64,000 nt of DNA from Pigmentiphaga litoralis (GTDB lineage: Bacteria; Pseudomonadota; Gammaproteobacteria; Burkholderiales; Burkholderiaceae_B): positions 372,001 to 436,000 of the forward strand of contig NZ_BMXQ01000003.1 in NCBI RefSeq assembly GCF_014651835.1, read 5' to 3'. Position 1 is the stretch's first letter. Each line of letters opens with the position of its first letter. Shown here in pieces: positions 26,436 to 35,208 of this stretch. Under the pieces are notes generated by a model that made no database searches, was not told the DNA's origin, and was given only the letters and a program-made list of their open reading frames with translations. Made by a program: the position numbers and the translations under genes.

Positions 26436-27401
26436 ATGCAGCAGGACCTGTTCAACATCTTGGTCGTGGATGATGAGCCGCTCAATCTGGCCATCATTTC
26501 CGAGCACTTGTCGGACCCCCGATACCGATTGAAGGCCGCCAGCGATGGCATCCAGGCCTGGGACATGCTGCAGCATGGCGGCGTGCCCTTCGACATTGTC
26601 GTGCTCGACCGCATGATGCCCGGGATCAACGGCATCGAATTGCTCGAGCGGATGAAGTCGGACCCTCGTTTCGCCGACATTCCCGTCATCATGCAGACCG
26701 CGGCGTCGCGCCAGCATGAGGTCCTGGAGGGCTTCACGAAGGGGGCCCACTACTACCTCACCAAACCCTATGAACACGCGATCCTGGTGGCTGTGGTGTC
26801 GGCTGCGATCGATGTTCGCGCGCGGCAGAAGCAGCTCAAGCGCCAGCTGACCGATGCGCAGGAAATCTTCTCCAACGTCCAGCGTGCCCAGTTCACATTT
26901 TCGACCCTGTCGGAAGCACGCCAGCTTGCGTCGTTCCTGGCCAAGCTGTGCCCGAATCCCGAGGCTGTCGTGGTCGGCCTGGCGGAGCTCATGATCAATG
27001 CGATCGAGCACGGCAATCTTGAACTGGGATATGCCGAGAAGGGCCGCTTGAGCGTGGAGGGCGGTTGGGCGCAGGAAATCGAGCGCCGCCTGACGATGCC
27101 AAAGTACGCGCACCGCATCGCGCAAGCGACGTTCCGGCGGCTGCCAGACCGGCTGGTGTTCCACATCCTGGATGAGGGCCCGGGCTTTGACTGGCCGTCG
27201 TTCCTGGAGATGTCGCCAGACCGTGCGTTCGATTCACACGGCCGCGGCATCGCCATGGCCAACATGCTGGCGTTCGACAATCTGTCGTATCTGCGGGAAG
27301 GGCGGGAGGCGGTCTGTACGGTGCTGCATTCCGACACGACCGGTACGGCGCTGGACAAGGCGGGCGGCGGAAAGTACTACACAAGCCGCATGGGCGACTG
27401 A
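26436..27401 (+). CDS. Receiver-HATPase protein (RsbW-like kinase output)
   Basis: A 321-residue protein with an N-terminal receiver (ILVVDDEP, phospho-acceptor Asp58 in IVVLDRMMPG, Lys in YLTKPYEH), a helical linker rich in Arg/Lys/Gln (about residues 125-165), and a C-terminal GHKL ATPase-like domain (AELMINAIEHGNLE, FHILDEGPGFDW, GRGIAMANM). There is no HisKA or PP2C domain, so it resembles a phosphorylation-gated anti-sigma/serine-kinase switch rather than a sensor kinase. Its partner is unknown. It starts 63 bases after flgL and lies next to a kinase/regulator pair and cheRB. Confidence 0.75.
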   Translation: MQQDLFNILVVDDEPLNLAIISEHLSDPRYRLKAASDGIQAWDMLQHGGVPFDIVVLDRMMPGINGIELLERMKSDPRFADIPVIMQTAASRQHEVLEGFTKGAHYYLTKPYEHAILVAVVSAAIDVRARQKQLKRQLTDAQEIFSNVQRAQFTFSTLSEARQLASFLAKLCPNPEAVVVGLAELMINAIEHGNLELGYAEKGRLSVEGGWAQEIERRLTMPKYAHRIAQATFRRLPDRLVFHILDEGPGFDWPSFLEMSPDRAFDSHGRGIAMANMLAFDNLSYLREGREAVCTVLHSDTTGTALDKAGGGKYYTSRMGD

Positions 27402-27463
27402 CACAACCGTCGTGGCCGCTGTCTGACAGCAGGCATGGTCCAAATTGTAGGCGCCAAAAACCA

Positions 27464-27490
27464 AAGGCGCCGTCATCTCGACGGCGCCTT
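27464..27490 (-). terminator. Terminator of the LuxR-type regulator operon
   Basis: An 11-bp perfect stem (AAGGCGCCGTC with GACGGCGCCTT, 5-base loop) is followed, on the minus strand, by TGGTTTTTGG. On the plus strand it could also attenuate the gene ending at 27401, though without a T-tract. Confidence 0.7.
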
Positions 27491-27524
27491 GCACCTTCAA
27501 CCCACCCGGCGGTAAGGCTGAGCC

Positions 27525-28157
27525 TCAGTCCACCAGCCGGTGCTTCAGCGCGTAGTGCGTCAGCTCGGAGTTGTTCTTCAGCTTCATCTTCTCGAGCAGG
27601 CGCGCGCGGTACACCGACACGGTCTTGGGCGACAGCGACATGGCCTCGGCGATCTGCGTGAGCGTACGGCCCGATGCGATCATGGCCATCGTCTGGTATT
27701 CGCGGTCGGACAGGGTCTCGTGCACCGGGCGCTCGTCACCCTGGCTCAGGTGCGTGGCGAGCTGTTCAGCGAGTTCGGGCGTGATGTACTTCTTGCCGCG
27801 CGCAACGGTGCGAATCGCTTCGATGACCGTTTCAGGCGGCGAGTTCTTGTGCAGATAACCCGCTGCGCCGGCCTTGACGCTACGCACCGCGTACTGGTCT
27901 TCGGGATACATGCTGAGCATGAGCACGGCGGTCTTGGGCCAGCGCTCGCGCACCTGCTTGAGGGCGTCGAGGCCACTCTTGCCGGGCATGGAGATGTCCA
28001 TCAGCACGACGTCGGCTTCGGTCTTGCGCAACACGTCGAGCAATTCGCCGCATTCGCCGGCTTCTCCGACGACACTGATGCCGCCTTCTGTCTGAGCGAT
28101 TTGACGAAGGCCGGAGCGAACGATGGCGTGGTCGTCAACGATAACCAGGCGAATCAT
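27525..28157 (-). CDS. NarL/FixJ-family response regulator
   Basis: A 210-residue regulator: receiver domain with IVDD, Asp54 (VVLMDISMPGKSG) and Lys in YLHKNSP, followed by a LuxR-type helix-turn-helix (LSDREYQTMAMIASGRTLTQIAEAMSLSPKTVSVYRARLLEKM). It is the likely partner of the kinase gene immediately upstream, which overlaps it by 4 bases (ATGA, 28154-28157). Target genes cannot be read from the sequence. Confidence 0.93.
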   Translation of the reverse strand: MIRLVIVDDHAIVRSGLRQIAQTEGGISVVGEAGECGELLDVLRKTEADVVLMDISMPGKSGLDALKQVRERWPKTAVLMLSMYPEDQYAVRSVKAGAAGYLHKNSPPETVIEAIRTVARGKKYITPELAEQLATHLSQGDERPVHETLSDREYQTMAMIASGRTLTQIAEAMSLSPKTVSVYRARLLEKMKLKNNSELTHYALKHRLVD

Positions 28158-29719
28158 TCGGCGCCTGCATTGGGCTTGGGATCTTTGGAATGTGCGGCCA
28201 TGGATGGATCCTGACTGTGTAGCGGTATAGATATCATTAGTGTAGTTCCTTTGGATGAGGCTGCGCTGCCACTATCCGCTTCCGGTGTTCCACTTATGTC
28301 CATCCAGCCACCCAAACCATGGATGCGTTCCATCATGCCGCGCAACCCGAAAGACGTCTGTTTTCGCAGGGCATCGGGGGCCAGACCGACTCCGTTATCG
28401 CGCACTTCCAACGTCATGCTGGTGTCGTCTGCAAACAACTCTATGTTCACGCGCGTGGCCTGCGCGTGCTTGAAAATGTTGGTCAACGCTTCCTGGAAGA
28501 TGCGGAAGACGGCAGTGGATTGCTCCAGACCGAGCGACAGGTCTTCCTGATTGGTGTTCACCTTCACTTCGATACCGGAGTGCTGCGAGAAATCGCGGGC
28601 CTGCCATTCGATGGCGGCAACGATGCCGAAATCCAACACCGGTGGCCGCATCGCGCGCGCAATACGCGAAATCGCCACGCCCAGAGACGCGACCATCTGC
28701 TCGGCTTCTTCCAGTAATTGCGCCGTAGCAGGTTCACTGGATCGCCGGCGTGCAAGCGCCAGGTCCGCGCGAATCCGCGTCACCAGGGCACCCAGATCAT
28801 CGTGGATTTCGCGGGCAAGCTCGGCGCGTTCGTTTTCGCGAACAAGTTCAGTGTGGCGCGACAGCTCGCGCAGTTGCTGTTCGGACCGGCTCAGTTCGGC
28901 CTGTGCACGCGCCAGATGCGTCACGTCCGACAGCGACACCACACAGCCTGCCGGCGGCCGGCCGCTCAGCGGACTGGCCGAGACCAGCAGCTCGCGGCGT
29001 TCGCCGCGCGCCTGCATGCCAAAGGGGAGGCCGGTCAGCGGGAATCCGCCCAGCGCCGGCATGATCAGGGTCAGCAGGCGTTCGGTATCGCCCGGGTCGG
29101 GCAAGGTGAATTGCTTGGTCAGGACTTCGGTGTGCGACATCCCGGTCAGTTCTTCGATCGCCGGACTCCACATCGTTACCTGCAGGTTTCGTGCAACCGC
29201 AAACAGCGCCACCGGCGTCGCCGAGAAAATCGCGTTCAACTGATCGTGCGCGGATTCGAGCGCGGTTTCGGCGCGCATGCGCTGGTCGCGGCTGCGCACT
29301 TCGCGCAGGCTGCGTTCGAGGGCAGGCGGCAGCCGGCGCAGGTTGTTCTTCATGACGTAGTCGTCGGCGCCCGAACGCATGGCGTCGACCGCGGCTTCTT
29401 CGCCGATGGCGCCCGACACGATCAGGAAGGGGCCCGAAAAGCCGATGTCCTTGGCGACCGCCAGCGCGCGTTTCCCACTGAACGTCGGCAAAGAATGGTC
29501 GCTGACGATCGCGTGCCACTGCGCGGTGCTGAGGGCCTCGCGCATGTCCTGCTCGGTCTCGACGCGGCGCGCGGAGATCGTCAGGCCAGCATTGGCCAGC
29601 ACTGCCCGCATCAGCGAGAAGTCGGAGGGGGAGTCCTCGACGAACAGTACGCACAACGGCGTGGCATCTCGGCCATCAGCGTCGTCCGGACCGGGCAGGG
29701 TGGGTGGCGTAGCCATCAT
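28154..29719 (-). CDS. Receiver-PAS-histidine kinase (NarX/DesK-type)
   Basis: A 521-residue soluble kinase from ATG 29719. Domains in order: receiver (LFVEDSPSD, Asp74 in IVSDHSLPTFSG, Lys in YVMKNN), PAS (about residues 155-275), a short coiled coil, HisKA_3 with the phosphorylatable His in REIHDDLGALVTRIRADL, and HATPase (ALTNIFKHAQAT, VRDNGVGL, FGLRGMMERI). With its N-terminal receiver it would itself take input from another phosphodonor. No membrane segment is seen. It forms an operon with the LuxR-type regulator and is divergent from cheR. Confidence 0.92.
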   Translation of the reverse strand: MMATPPTLPGPDDADGRDATPLCVLFVEDSPSDFSLMRAVLANAGLTISARRVETEQDMREALSTAQWHAIVSDHSLPTFSGKRALAVAKDIGFSGPFLIVSGAIGEEAAVDAMRSGADDYVMKNNLRRLPPALERSLREVRSRDQRMRAETALESAHDQLNAIFSATPVALFAVARNLQVTMWSPAIEELTGMSHTEVLTKQFTLPDPGDTERLLTLIMPALGGFPLTGLPFGMQARGERRELLVSASPLSGRPPAGCVVSLSDVTHLARAQAELSRSEQQLRELSRHTELVRENERAELAREIHDDLGALVTRIRADLALARRRSSEPATAQLLEEAEQMVASLGVAISRIARAMRPPVLDFGIVAAIEWQARDFSQHSGIEVKVNTNQEDLSLGLEQSTAVFRIFQEALTNIFKHAQATRVNIELFADDTSMTLEVRDNGVGLAPDALRKQTSFGLRGMMERIHGLGGWMDISGTPEADSGSAASSKGTTLMISIPLHSQDPSMAAHSKDPKPNAGAE

Positions 29720-29804
29720 GGTGTGAAGAACCTGGTATTGAGTGCTCACGCCGCACCGGCAGTCAGGCGTGTCATCGGATTTGCAGCAATTTGATGGGCT
29801 GCTC

Positions 29805-29832
29805 TCAATAAGCGTGGGCCTACTGCCGATAA
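29805..29832 (+). promoter_or_regulatory. Candidate sigma-28 promoter for cheR-cheB
   Basis: GCCGATAA (29825-29832) equals the FliA -10 consensus. The -35 candidate TCAATAAG (29805-29812) shares TCAA with the motA and flgK candidates but sits at 12 rather than 11 bases. The site is 75 bases upstream of cheR. Confidence 0.5.
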
Positions 29833-29907
29833 GCTCTGCAATGATAGCGTGCGACGATATCACGCGGCGCAGCCGCGCGGGCGTCGCCCCTCTTTTTAAG
29901 GACCACC

Positions 29908-30795
29908 GTGATCCCCAGAAGCCCCACTTCCACACTCGTACAGGGCCTGGCCGCGCTCGGCGAGTCCGCCGGGGCCACCGAATTTGCGTTCGATACCGCG
30001 GATTTCGACAAGGTTCGATTGCTGCTCAAGCAACATACCGGCATTTCGCTGTCCGAAGCCAAACGCAGCATGGTCTACAGCCGCCTGGCGCGCCGCCTGC
30101 GGGCGACCGGTGCGTCGACCTTCCGCGCCTACCTGGACGCGCTGCGCAGCGGTTCGCCGGAATGGGAGCAGTTCGTCAATGCGCTGACGACCAATCTGAC
30201 GTATTTTTACCGCGAAAGCCATCATTTCCAGATGCTGGCCGACTACTTCAAGCAGCGCGCCCGGCCCGGGCAGACGCTGCAGATCTGGTGCGCCGCGGCG
30301 TCGACCGGTGAAGAAGTCTGGACAATTGCGCTGACCGCGGCAGAGTCCTTCGGCACGCTGACGCCGCCGATCCAGATCATTGCGACCGACCTGGATACCC
30401 ATGTGCTCGATCAGGCACGCAAAGGCGTCTATCGCGAAGACCAGATCGCCAAGGTGCCCGAAGCGCAGGTGCGACGATATTTCGTGCAAGGACCGCCGGG
30501 CACCTACACCGTGCGGCCCGAGTTGCGCGCGCTGGTCACTTTCCGCCAGCTGAATCTGCTGGACCCGGTGTGGTCGGTGCGCGGGCCATTCGACGCGATC
30601 TTCTGCCGCAATGTGCTCATCTACTTCGACCGCGTGACGCAATTGAAGGTGGTGTCCCGCATGGCGCCCCTGATGCCGCCCGATGCGCTGCTGTTCGTCG
30701 GGCATTCCGAGAACTTTTCGCACGGTCAGCAGGCGTTCGTGTTGCAGGGCAAGACGGTCTACGCGCGGGCGCGCCAGTCCGCCGCAGCCACCTGA
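29908..30795 (+). CDS. cheR: Chemotaxis protein methyltransferase CheR
   Basis: A 295-residue CheR. The N-terminal helical domain (FDKVRLLLKQHTGISLSEAKRSMVYSRL, RRLRATG) precedes the SAM-binding domain with IWCAAASTGEEVWTIAL and IIATDLDTHVLDQARKGVY, then FDAIFCRNVLIYFD. It methylates receptor glutamates. GTG 29908 is chosen because AAGGA lies just upstream. No receptor gene is nearby; cheB follows 16 bases later. Confidence 0.94.
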   Translation: MIPRSPTSTLVQGLAALGESAGATEFAFDTADFDKVRLLLKQHTGISLSEAKRSMVYSRLARRLRATGASTFRAYLDALRSGSPEWEQFVNALTTNLTYFYRESHHFQMLADYFKQRARPGQTLQIWCAAASTGEEVWTIALTAAESFGTLTPPIQIIATDLDTHVLDQARKGVYREDQIAKVPEAQVRRYFVQGPPGTYTVRPELRALVTFRQLNLLDPVWSVRGPFDAIFCRNVLIYFDRVTQLKVVSRMAPLMPPDALLFVGHSENFSHGQQAFVLQGKTVYARARQSAAAT

Positions 30796-30811
30796 TCGCC
30801 TGGATCCGGCC

Positions 30812-31465
30812 ATGACCGAGCACCCCGCGCCTACGTGTGCCACCCTTGCCGCCGCGCATGCCGGCCGGTACGACCGCCGCCTGATCATCGCGATCGGCGC
30901 GTCGACCGGCGGCACCGAAGCCATTCGCGACGTGCTCATGCACTTGCCCGCTGGCCTGCCGCCCATCGTCATCACGCAGCACATGCCGCCGGGCTTTACC
31001 CGCAGCTTTGCCGACCGGCTCAACAAATATTCGGCCGTGCACGTCAAAGAAGCCGAGCACGAAGAACGCCTGCTGGCCGGCTGGGCCTATGTGGCGCCCG
31101 GGCATGCGCATCTTGCCGTACGCCACGCGCTGTTTGGCTATAGCGCCGTGCTTTCCGAAGACGAGCCGGTGAACCGGCACCGCCCGTCGGTCGAGGTGCT
31201 CTTCTTGTCTGTCGCGAAGATGGCGGGGCAGGCCGCTGTGTCGGTCATGTTGACCGGCATGGGCAAGGATGGCGCGCGCGCCATGGTGACCCTGCGCGAG
31301 GCAGGGGGCTACAACCTGGCGCAGGACCAGGCCACCAGCGTGGTGTTTGGCATGCCGCGCGAGGCCATTGCGATGGGCGCCGTGCACGAAGTGGTGGCCC
31401 TGCCGCAGATCGCGCAACGCATCCTGGTGGCTGTAGAAGCCAGGCAGCGGCTGCTGGCGCCCTGA
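30812..31465 (+). CDS. cheB: CheB-type methylesterase without receiver domain
   Basis: A 217-residue protein that is only the CheB catalytic domain. The triad is complete: Ser31 (IIAIGASTGGTEAI), His57 (VITQHMPPGFT) and Asp153 (LTGMGKDGA). The receiver domain that normally gates CheB is absent; 20 unrelated residues precede the catalytic part. Without it, activation by CheA phosphorylation is not possible in the standard way, so the enzyme may be constitutive or controlled by a partner such as the neighbouring receiver proteins (inference). Confidence 0.9.
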   Translation: MTEHPAPTCATLAAAHAGRYDRRLIIAIGASTGGTEAIRDVLMHLPAGLPPIVITQHMPPGFTRSFADRLNKYSAVHVKEAEHEERLLAGWAYVAPGHAHLAVRHALFGYSAVLSEDEPVNRHRPSVEVLFLSVAKMAGQAAVSVMLTGMGKDGARAMVTLREAGGYNLAQDQATSVVFGMPREAIAMGAVHEVVALPQIAQRILVAVEARQRLLAP

Positions 31466-31474
31466 ATCAACCGC

Positions 31475-32269
31475 TTACTTCAAGCCCAGCACGTCCTGCA
31501 TGTCGAACAGGCCTTGTGCCTGGTCGGCCAGGAAGCGGGCGGCGCGCACGCTGCCTTCGGCATACGTGGCGCGGCTGCTGGACCGGTGCGTGACCTCGAT
31601 GCGTTCGCCCGGGCCGCAGAAGAACACGGTGTGATCGCCCACAACGTCGCCGCCGCGCGCCGCGGAAAAGCCGATGGTGCCCGCCTGGCGCGCGCCGGTG
31701 TCGCCATGACGCGCCCACGTCGCGACCTCGGCCAGGGGCTTGCCCCAGGCGTCGCCCACCGTTTCGCCCATCTTGAGCGCGGTGCCTGATGGCGCATCGA
31801 CCTTGTGCTTGTGGTGCAGGTCGAATACTTCCACGTCGTAGTCGTCTTTCAGGATGCGCGCGGCAATGTCCAGCAACTTGAGCGTCACGTTCACGCCGAT
31901 GCTCATGTTGGGCGCGAACACGACGCCGACCTGCTCGGCTGCCTTGGCGATCGCGGCCTTGCCGGCATCATCGAAGCCGGTGGTTCCGATCACCAGCTTC
32001 ACGCCGTGGCGCGCGCACGCATCCAGGTGGTCCAGGGTGGCATGGGGCCGTGTGAAGTCGATCAGGCAATCCGCATTGGCCAGTGCGTCGAGGTCGGACG
32101 TCACGATCACCCCGCTGTCGCGGCCGGTAAAGGCCGTGGCGTCGGTGCCGATGCTTTTGCTGCCGGCATGACCCAGCGCGACCGTCAGCGTCATGTCAGG
32201 CGCTGCGGTCACGGCTTCGATCAGCATGCGGCCCATGCGCCCGCTGGCGCCTGCAATGGCAATCCGCAT
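31475..32269 (-). CDS. dapB: 4-hydroxy-tetrahydrodipicolinate reductase DapB
   Basis: A 264-residue DapB of the diaminopimelate/lysine pathway. The dinucleotide-binding motif GASGRMGR is at the N-terminus, GTTGFDDAG in the middle, and the signature [18 protein letters not shown] holds the catalytic His pair and Lys. It ends 9 bases from the convergent cheB and begins 2 bases after bamE, so the two form an operon. Confidence 0.97.
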   Translation of the reverse strand: MRIAIAGASGRMGRMLIEAVTAAPDMTLTVALGHAGSKSIGTDATAFTGRDSGVIVTSDLDALANADCLIDFTRPHATLDHLDACARHGVKLVIGTTGFDDAGKAAIAKAAEQVGVVFAPNMSIGVNVTLKLLDIAARILKDDYDVEVFDLHHKHKVDAPSGTALKMGETVGDAWGKPLAEVATWARHGDTGARQAGTIGFSAARGGDVVGDHTVFFCGPGERIEVTHRSSSRATYAEGSVRAARFLADQAQGLFDMQDVLGLK

Positions 32270-32271
32270 CG

Positions 32272-32787
32272 TCAGTTCCTTGCCGGCGTCGGCATCGGAA
32301 CCGAGCTGGGGTCCAGGCTGGTGGGGGGTGGCGTGCCGTCCAGCGTCTCACCCTGCGGCACCGTTTCCGGACCGGGGTTGGCGGCTGTGTTCGACCGGAA
32401 GACCGGGGTGGCCGCTTCACGACGCGTGTCGGTCTTCTGGAAGGGCTGGCGGGCGGGCTGCTTGTCGCCGTTCCAGCGGTCCAGCTTGTCGTTCACGAAG
32501 TAGACGGTGAAGACGCGCTCTTCGGTCGGGCCGTTACCCGGAATGAACAGATAGGGATAATCCCAGCGTTCGCCACGGAAAATGCTGGTCAGCGTTGGCG
32601 TGCCCAGGGCGAAACGCACCTGTTCGCGCGTCATGCCCTGGCGCAGCATGTCGACCTGCGACTGCGTGAGCCAGTTGCCCTGCTGGATGTCGGCCTTGTA
32701 CGGCTTGATGAAGCCCGGCACGTAATTGTTCACACTGCTGCATCCGGCCAGGGCCATGACGGCAGCCATGCTGGCAAGCTTCCAGCG
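32272..32787 (-). CDS. bamE: Outer membrane assembly lipoprotein BamE (SmpA/OmlA)
   Basis: A BAM-complex lipoprotein. GTG 32787 gives a compact lipoprotein signal ending MALAGC, so Cys at residue 17 is lipidated; an in-frame ATG at 32913 would add 42 residues before it. The SmpA/OmlA domain is clear: [55 protein letters not shown] Pro/Thr-rich tail of about 55 residues extends past the domain. Divergent from fur, as in other Gram-negative bacteria. Confidence 0.92.
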   Translation of the reverse strand, partial: RWKLASMAAVMALAGCSSVNNYVPGFIKPYKADIQQGNWLTQSQVDMLRQGMTREQVRFALGTPTLTSIFRGERWDYPYLFIPGNGPTEERVFTVYFVNDKLDRWNGDKQPARQPFQKTDTRREAATPVFRSNTAANPGPETVPQGETLDGTPPPTSLDPSSVPMPTPARN

Positions 32788-32951
32788 CACGGGAAGCGCG
32801 CGGCGGGAATCAGGGGCGGCCGGCAGCGTGGCGCGGGCGGGCGAGCGAAATAGGTAAATCAGAGCGTTTGGCACAGATGCGCAACTCGTCTTGACTGGGG
32901 AAACCGTTATCATAAAGGCTGAACGAAGTAACAGGCTGCGAAAGGACCACC

Positions 32952-33371
32952 ATGACTGACCAGAACGAACTCAAAAGCATCGGCCTGAAGGCGACGTTTC
33001 CTCGATTGAAGATCCTTGATGTGTTCCGCAAGGCCGAAACGCGCCACATGAGCGCAGAAGACGTTTACCGGGCGTTGATCGGTGAAAACGTCGAAATCGG
33101 ACTGGCCACCGTCTATCGCGTGCTGACCCAGTTCGAGCAGGCTGGCCTGCTCAGCCGCAGCCAGTTCGACAGCGGCAAGGCCGTGTTCGAGCTCAACGAA
33201 GGCGAGCATCACGACCACCTGATCTGCACCAACTGCGGCCGCGTGGAAGAGTTTTTCGATTCGGAAATCGAAAAGCGGCAGCAAAAGATTGCCAAGGACC
33301 ACAATTTCACGCTGACCGGGCACGCCCTGTCGCTGTACGGCATCTGCCAGCGTTGCACCAAGGCCCGCTGA
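32952..33371 (+). CDS. fur: Ferric uptake regulator Fur
   Basis: A 139-residue Fur. The winged-helix part has [31 protein letters not shown] and [19 protein letters not shown]; metal-binding His-rich [13 protein letters not shown] plus a second CQRC pair near the end form the regulatory and structural sites. AAGGACC lies before ATG 32952. Only a partial Fur-box-like GTTATCATAA is seen upstream, in the short region shared with bamE. Confidence 0.96.
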   Translation: MTDQNELKSIGLKATFPRLKILDVFRKAETRHMSAEDVYRALIGENVEIGLATVYRVLTQFEQAGLLSRSQFDSGKAVFELNEGEHHDHLICTNCGRVEEFFDSEIEKRQQKIAKDHNFTLTGHALSLYGICQRCTKAR

Positions 33372-33538
33372 TCCCGACGCGTTGCGCCTGACACCGTCGG
33401 CGCGTACCTGGCGTCGGCTCATGCGGCTGGCCTGTCGACTGCCCGAGCCCGCCGCGGCATCCTGAAATACCGCATCCTCAAGTACCGCCTCCAAACCTCC
33501 CGCACCCGGACCCACCGCATCCCGCCCACCGCTCACAG

Positions 33539-35182
33539 CTAATTGTTGCCCAGCATCTCGCGAGCGTGTTTGCGGGTGGTCGCGGTGATCTCGATACCGC
33601 CCAGCATCCGGGCGATCTCATCGATCCGTCCGGTACGGTTCAGCAGATGCACCCCCGACACCGTGCTGGTGCCCGACTGCCGCTTTTCCACCTCGTAGTG
33701 CACGTTGCCGCATGCCGCCACTTGCGGCAGGTGGGTCACGCACAACACCTGGTGGAAATTGCCCAGTTCGCGCAGAAGGCGCCCAACGACTTCGGCCACC
33801 GCGCCGCCCACGCCCGTATCGACCTCGTCGAATATCAAGGTCGGGACGCGCGCCGCCCGGCTGGCAATCACCGACAGCGCCAGGGAAATCCGGGCCAGTT
33901 CGCCGCCCGATGCCACCTTGGCCAGGGCCCGAGGCGTGGTGCCTGCATGCCCGGCCACCCGAAATTCGACCAGGTCAGCGCCCGCCGCGCCGGGTTCACC
34001 GGCCTGGACCACGGCTTCGAACTTGCCGCCGCTCATGGCCAGGGTCTGCATGGCCTGGGTGACCTGTTTTGACAGGGACGCGGCAGCCTTGTGGCGTGCC
34101 GCGCTCAGTTCCTTGGCCAGGGCGTCGTAGGCCGCGCGCGCCGCCTCGGCCCGTGCACGCAGCGCCTGCACGTCTTCCGATTCCTTGAGCGTGTCCAGCT
34201 GGGCCAGCAGTGTCTGATGCCGCTCCGGCAATTCGTCCGGCGTCAGCCGGAACTTGCGCGCCGTTTCGAACACGGCCTGCAGGCGGGCTTCGACAATGGA
34301 CAGCCGCTGCGGATCGACCTCGAGCCGGGCCAGGTAGCTGTTCAGGTCGGATACGGCTTCCTGCAGCGCGATGCGCGCCGATTCCAGTGCTTCGGACACG
34401 GGCGTCAGCGCCGAGTCGTGATTGGCCAGCTGGGCGATGCGCTGCGACGCGGCTGCCAGTCGCGTATGCGCCGCGTCATCGTCTTCTTCCAGGGCGGCAA
34501 TGGTCTGGCTTGCGCCGTCGATCAGCGATTGCGCATGCGCCAGCCGGGTATGTTCGGCCTGCAGTTCTTCCCACTCGTCGGCGGCCAGCGCGAGGCGGTC
34601 CAGTTCGTCGGCCTGCCATTGCAGCCGCTCGCGTTCCTGCTGCAGGCTTTCAGCATCGCGTTCCACCGTTTCGAGCCGGCGGGCCACATCGCGCCAGGCC
34701 TTCCAAGCGTCGGCAACGCCGCGCCGCAGGCTGGCATGGTCACCATGACCGTCGAGCAGGTCGCGTTGGGAATCGGCTTTGAGCAGGCTCTGATGGGCAT
34801 GTTGCCCATGGATATCGACCAGTTGCTCGCCCAGTTCGCGCAACTGCGTCAGGGTGGCCGGCATGCCGTTGATGAAACTGCGGCTGCGGCCCTGGCTGTC
34901 GATCAGGCGGCGCAGCACCAGGCTGTCGCCATCCAGCGCGTGGTCGGCCAGCCAGCCGGTCAGGGTATCGGGCACGTCGAAGACGGCGCTGATTTCGGCG
35001 CGGGTCGCGCCTTCGCGCAGTACCGAGGCATCGGCACGTTCGCCCAGCGCAAGGGCCAGGGCGTCGATCAGAATCGACTTGCCTGCGCCGGTCTCGCCAG
35101 AGAACACGGTAAATCCGGGGCCAAATTCGACCTCGGTATGGTCGACAATCACAAAGTCATTGATGTGCAGCGCGCGCAGCAT
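33539..35182 (-). CDS. recN: DNA repair ATPase RecN
   Basis: A 547-residue SMC-like protein. N-terminal LRALHINDFVIVDHTEVEF leads into Walker A GETGAGKS (about residue 30); a long coiled-coil centre (residues 150-370) follows, then LSGG-like ASGGELARISLAL and Walker B TLIFDEVDTGVGG. RecN acts in double-strand break repair. It starts 26 bases after nadK, in the same operon. Confidence 0.96.
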   Translation of the reverse strand: MLRALHINDFVIVDHTEVEFGPGFTVFSGETGAGKSILIDALALALGERADASVLREGATRAEISAVFDVPDTLTGWLADHALDGDSLVLRRLIDSQGRSRSFINGMPATLTQLRELGEQLVDIHGQHAHQSLLKADSQRDLLDGHGDHASLRRGVADAWKAWRDVARRLETVERDAESLQQERERLQWQADELDRLALAADEWEELQAEHTRLAHAQSLIDGASQTIAALEEDDDAAHTRLAAASQRIAQLANHDSALTPVSEALESARIALQEAVSDLNSYLARLEVDPQRLSIVEARLQAVFETARKFRLTPDELPERHQTLLAQLDTLKESEDVQALRARAEAARAAYDALAKELSAARHKAAASLSKQVTQAMQTLAMSGGKFEAVVQAGEPGAAGADLVEFRVAGHAGTTPRALAKVASGGELARISLALSVIASRAARVPTLIFDEVDTGVGGAVAEVVGRLLRELGNFHQVLCVTHLPQVAACGNVHYEVEKRQSGTSTVSGVHLLNRTGRIDEIARMLGGIEITATTRKHAREMLGNN

Positions 35183-35208
35183 ACGGGAGAAGGCCAGTAA
35201 AGATCGGG

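Noticed and set aside
32891-32916. Sigma-70 promoter TTGACT / TATCAT for fur
   Set aside because: The boxes are only 11 bases apart, too close to act together.
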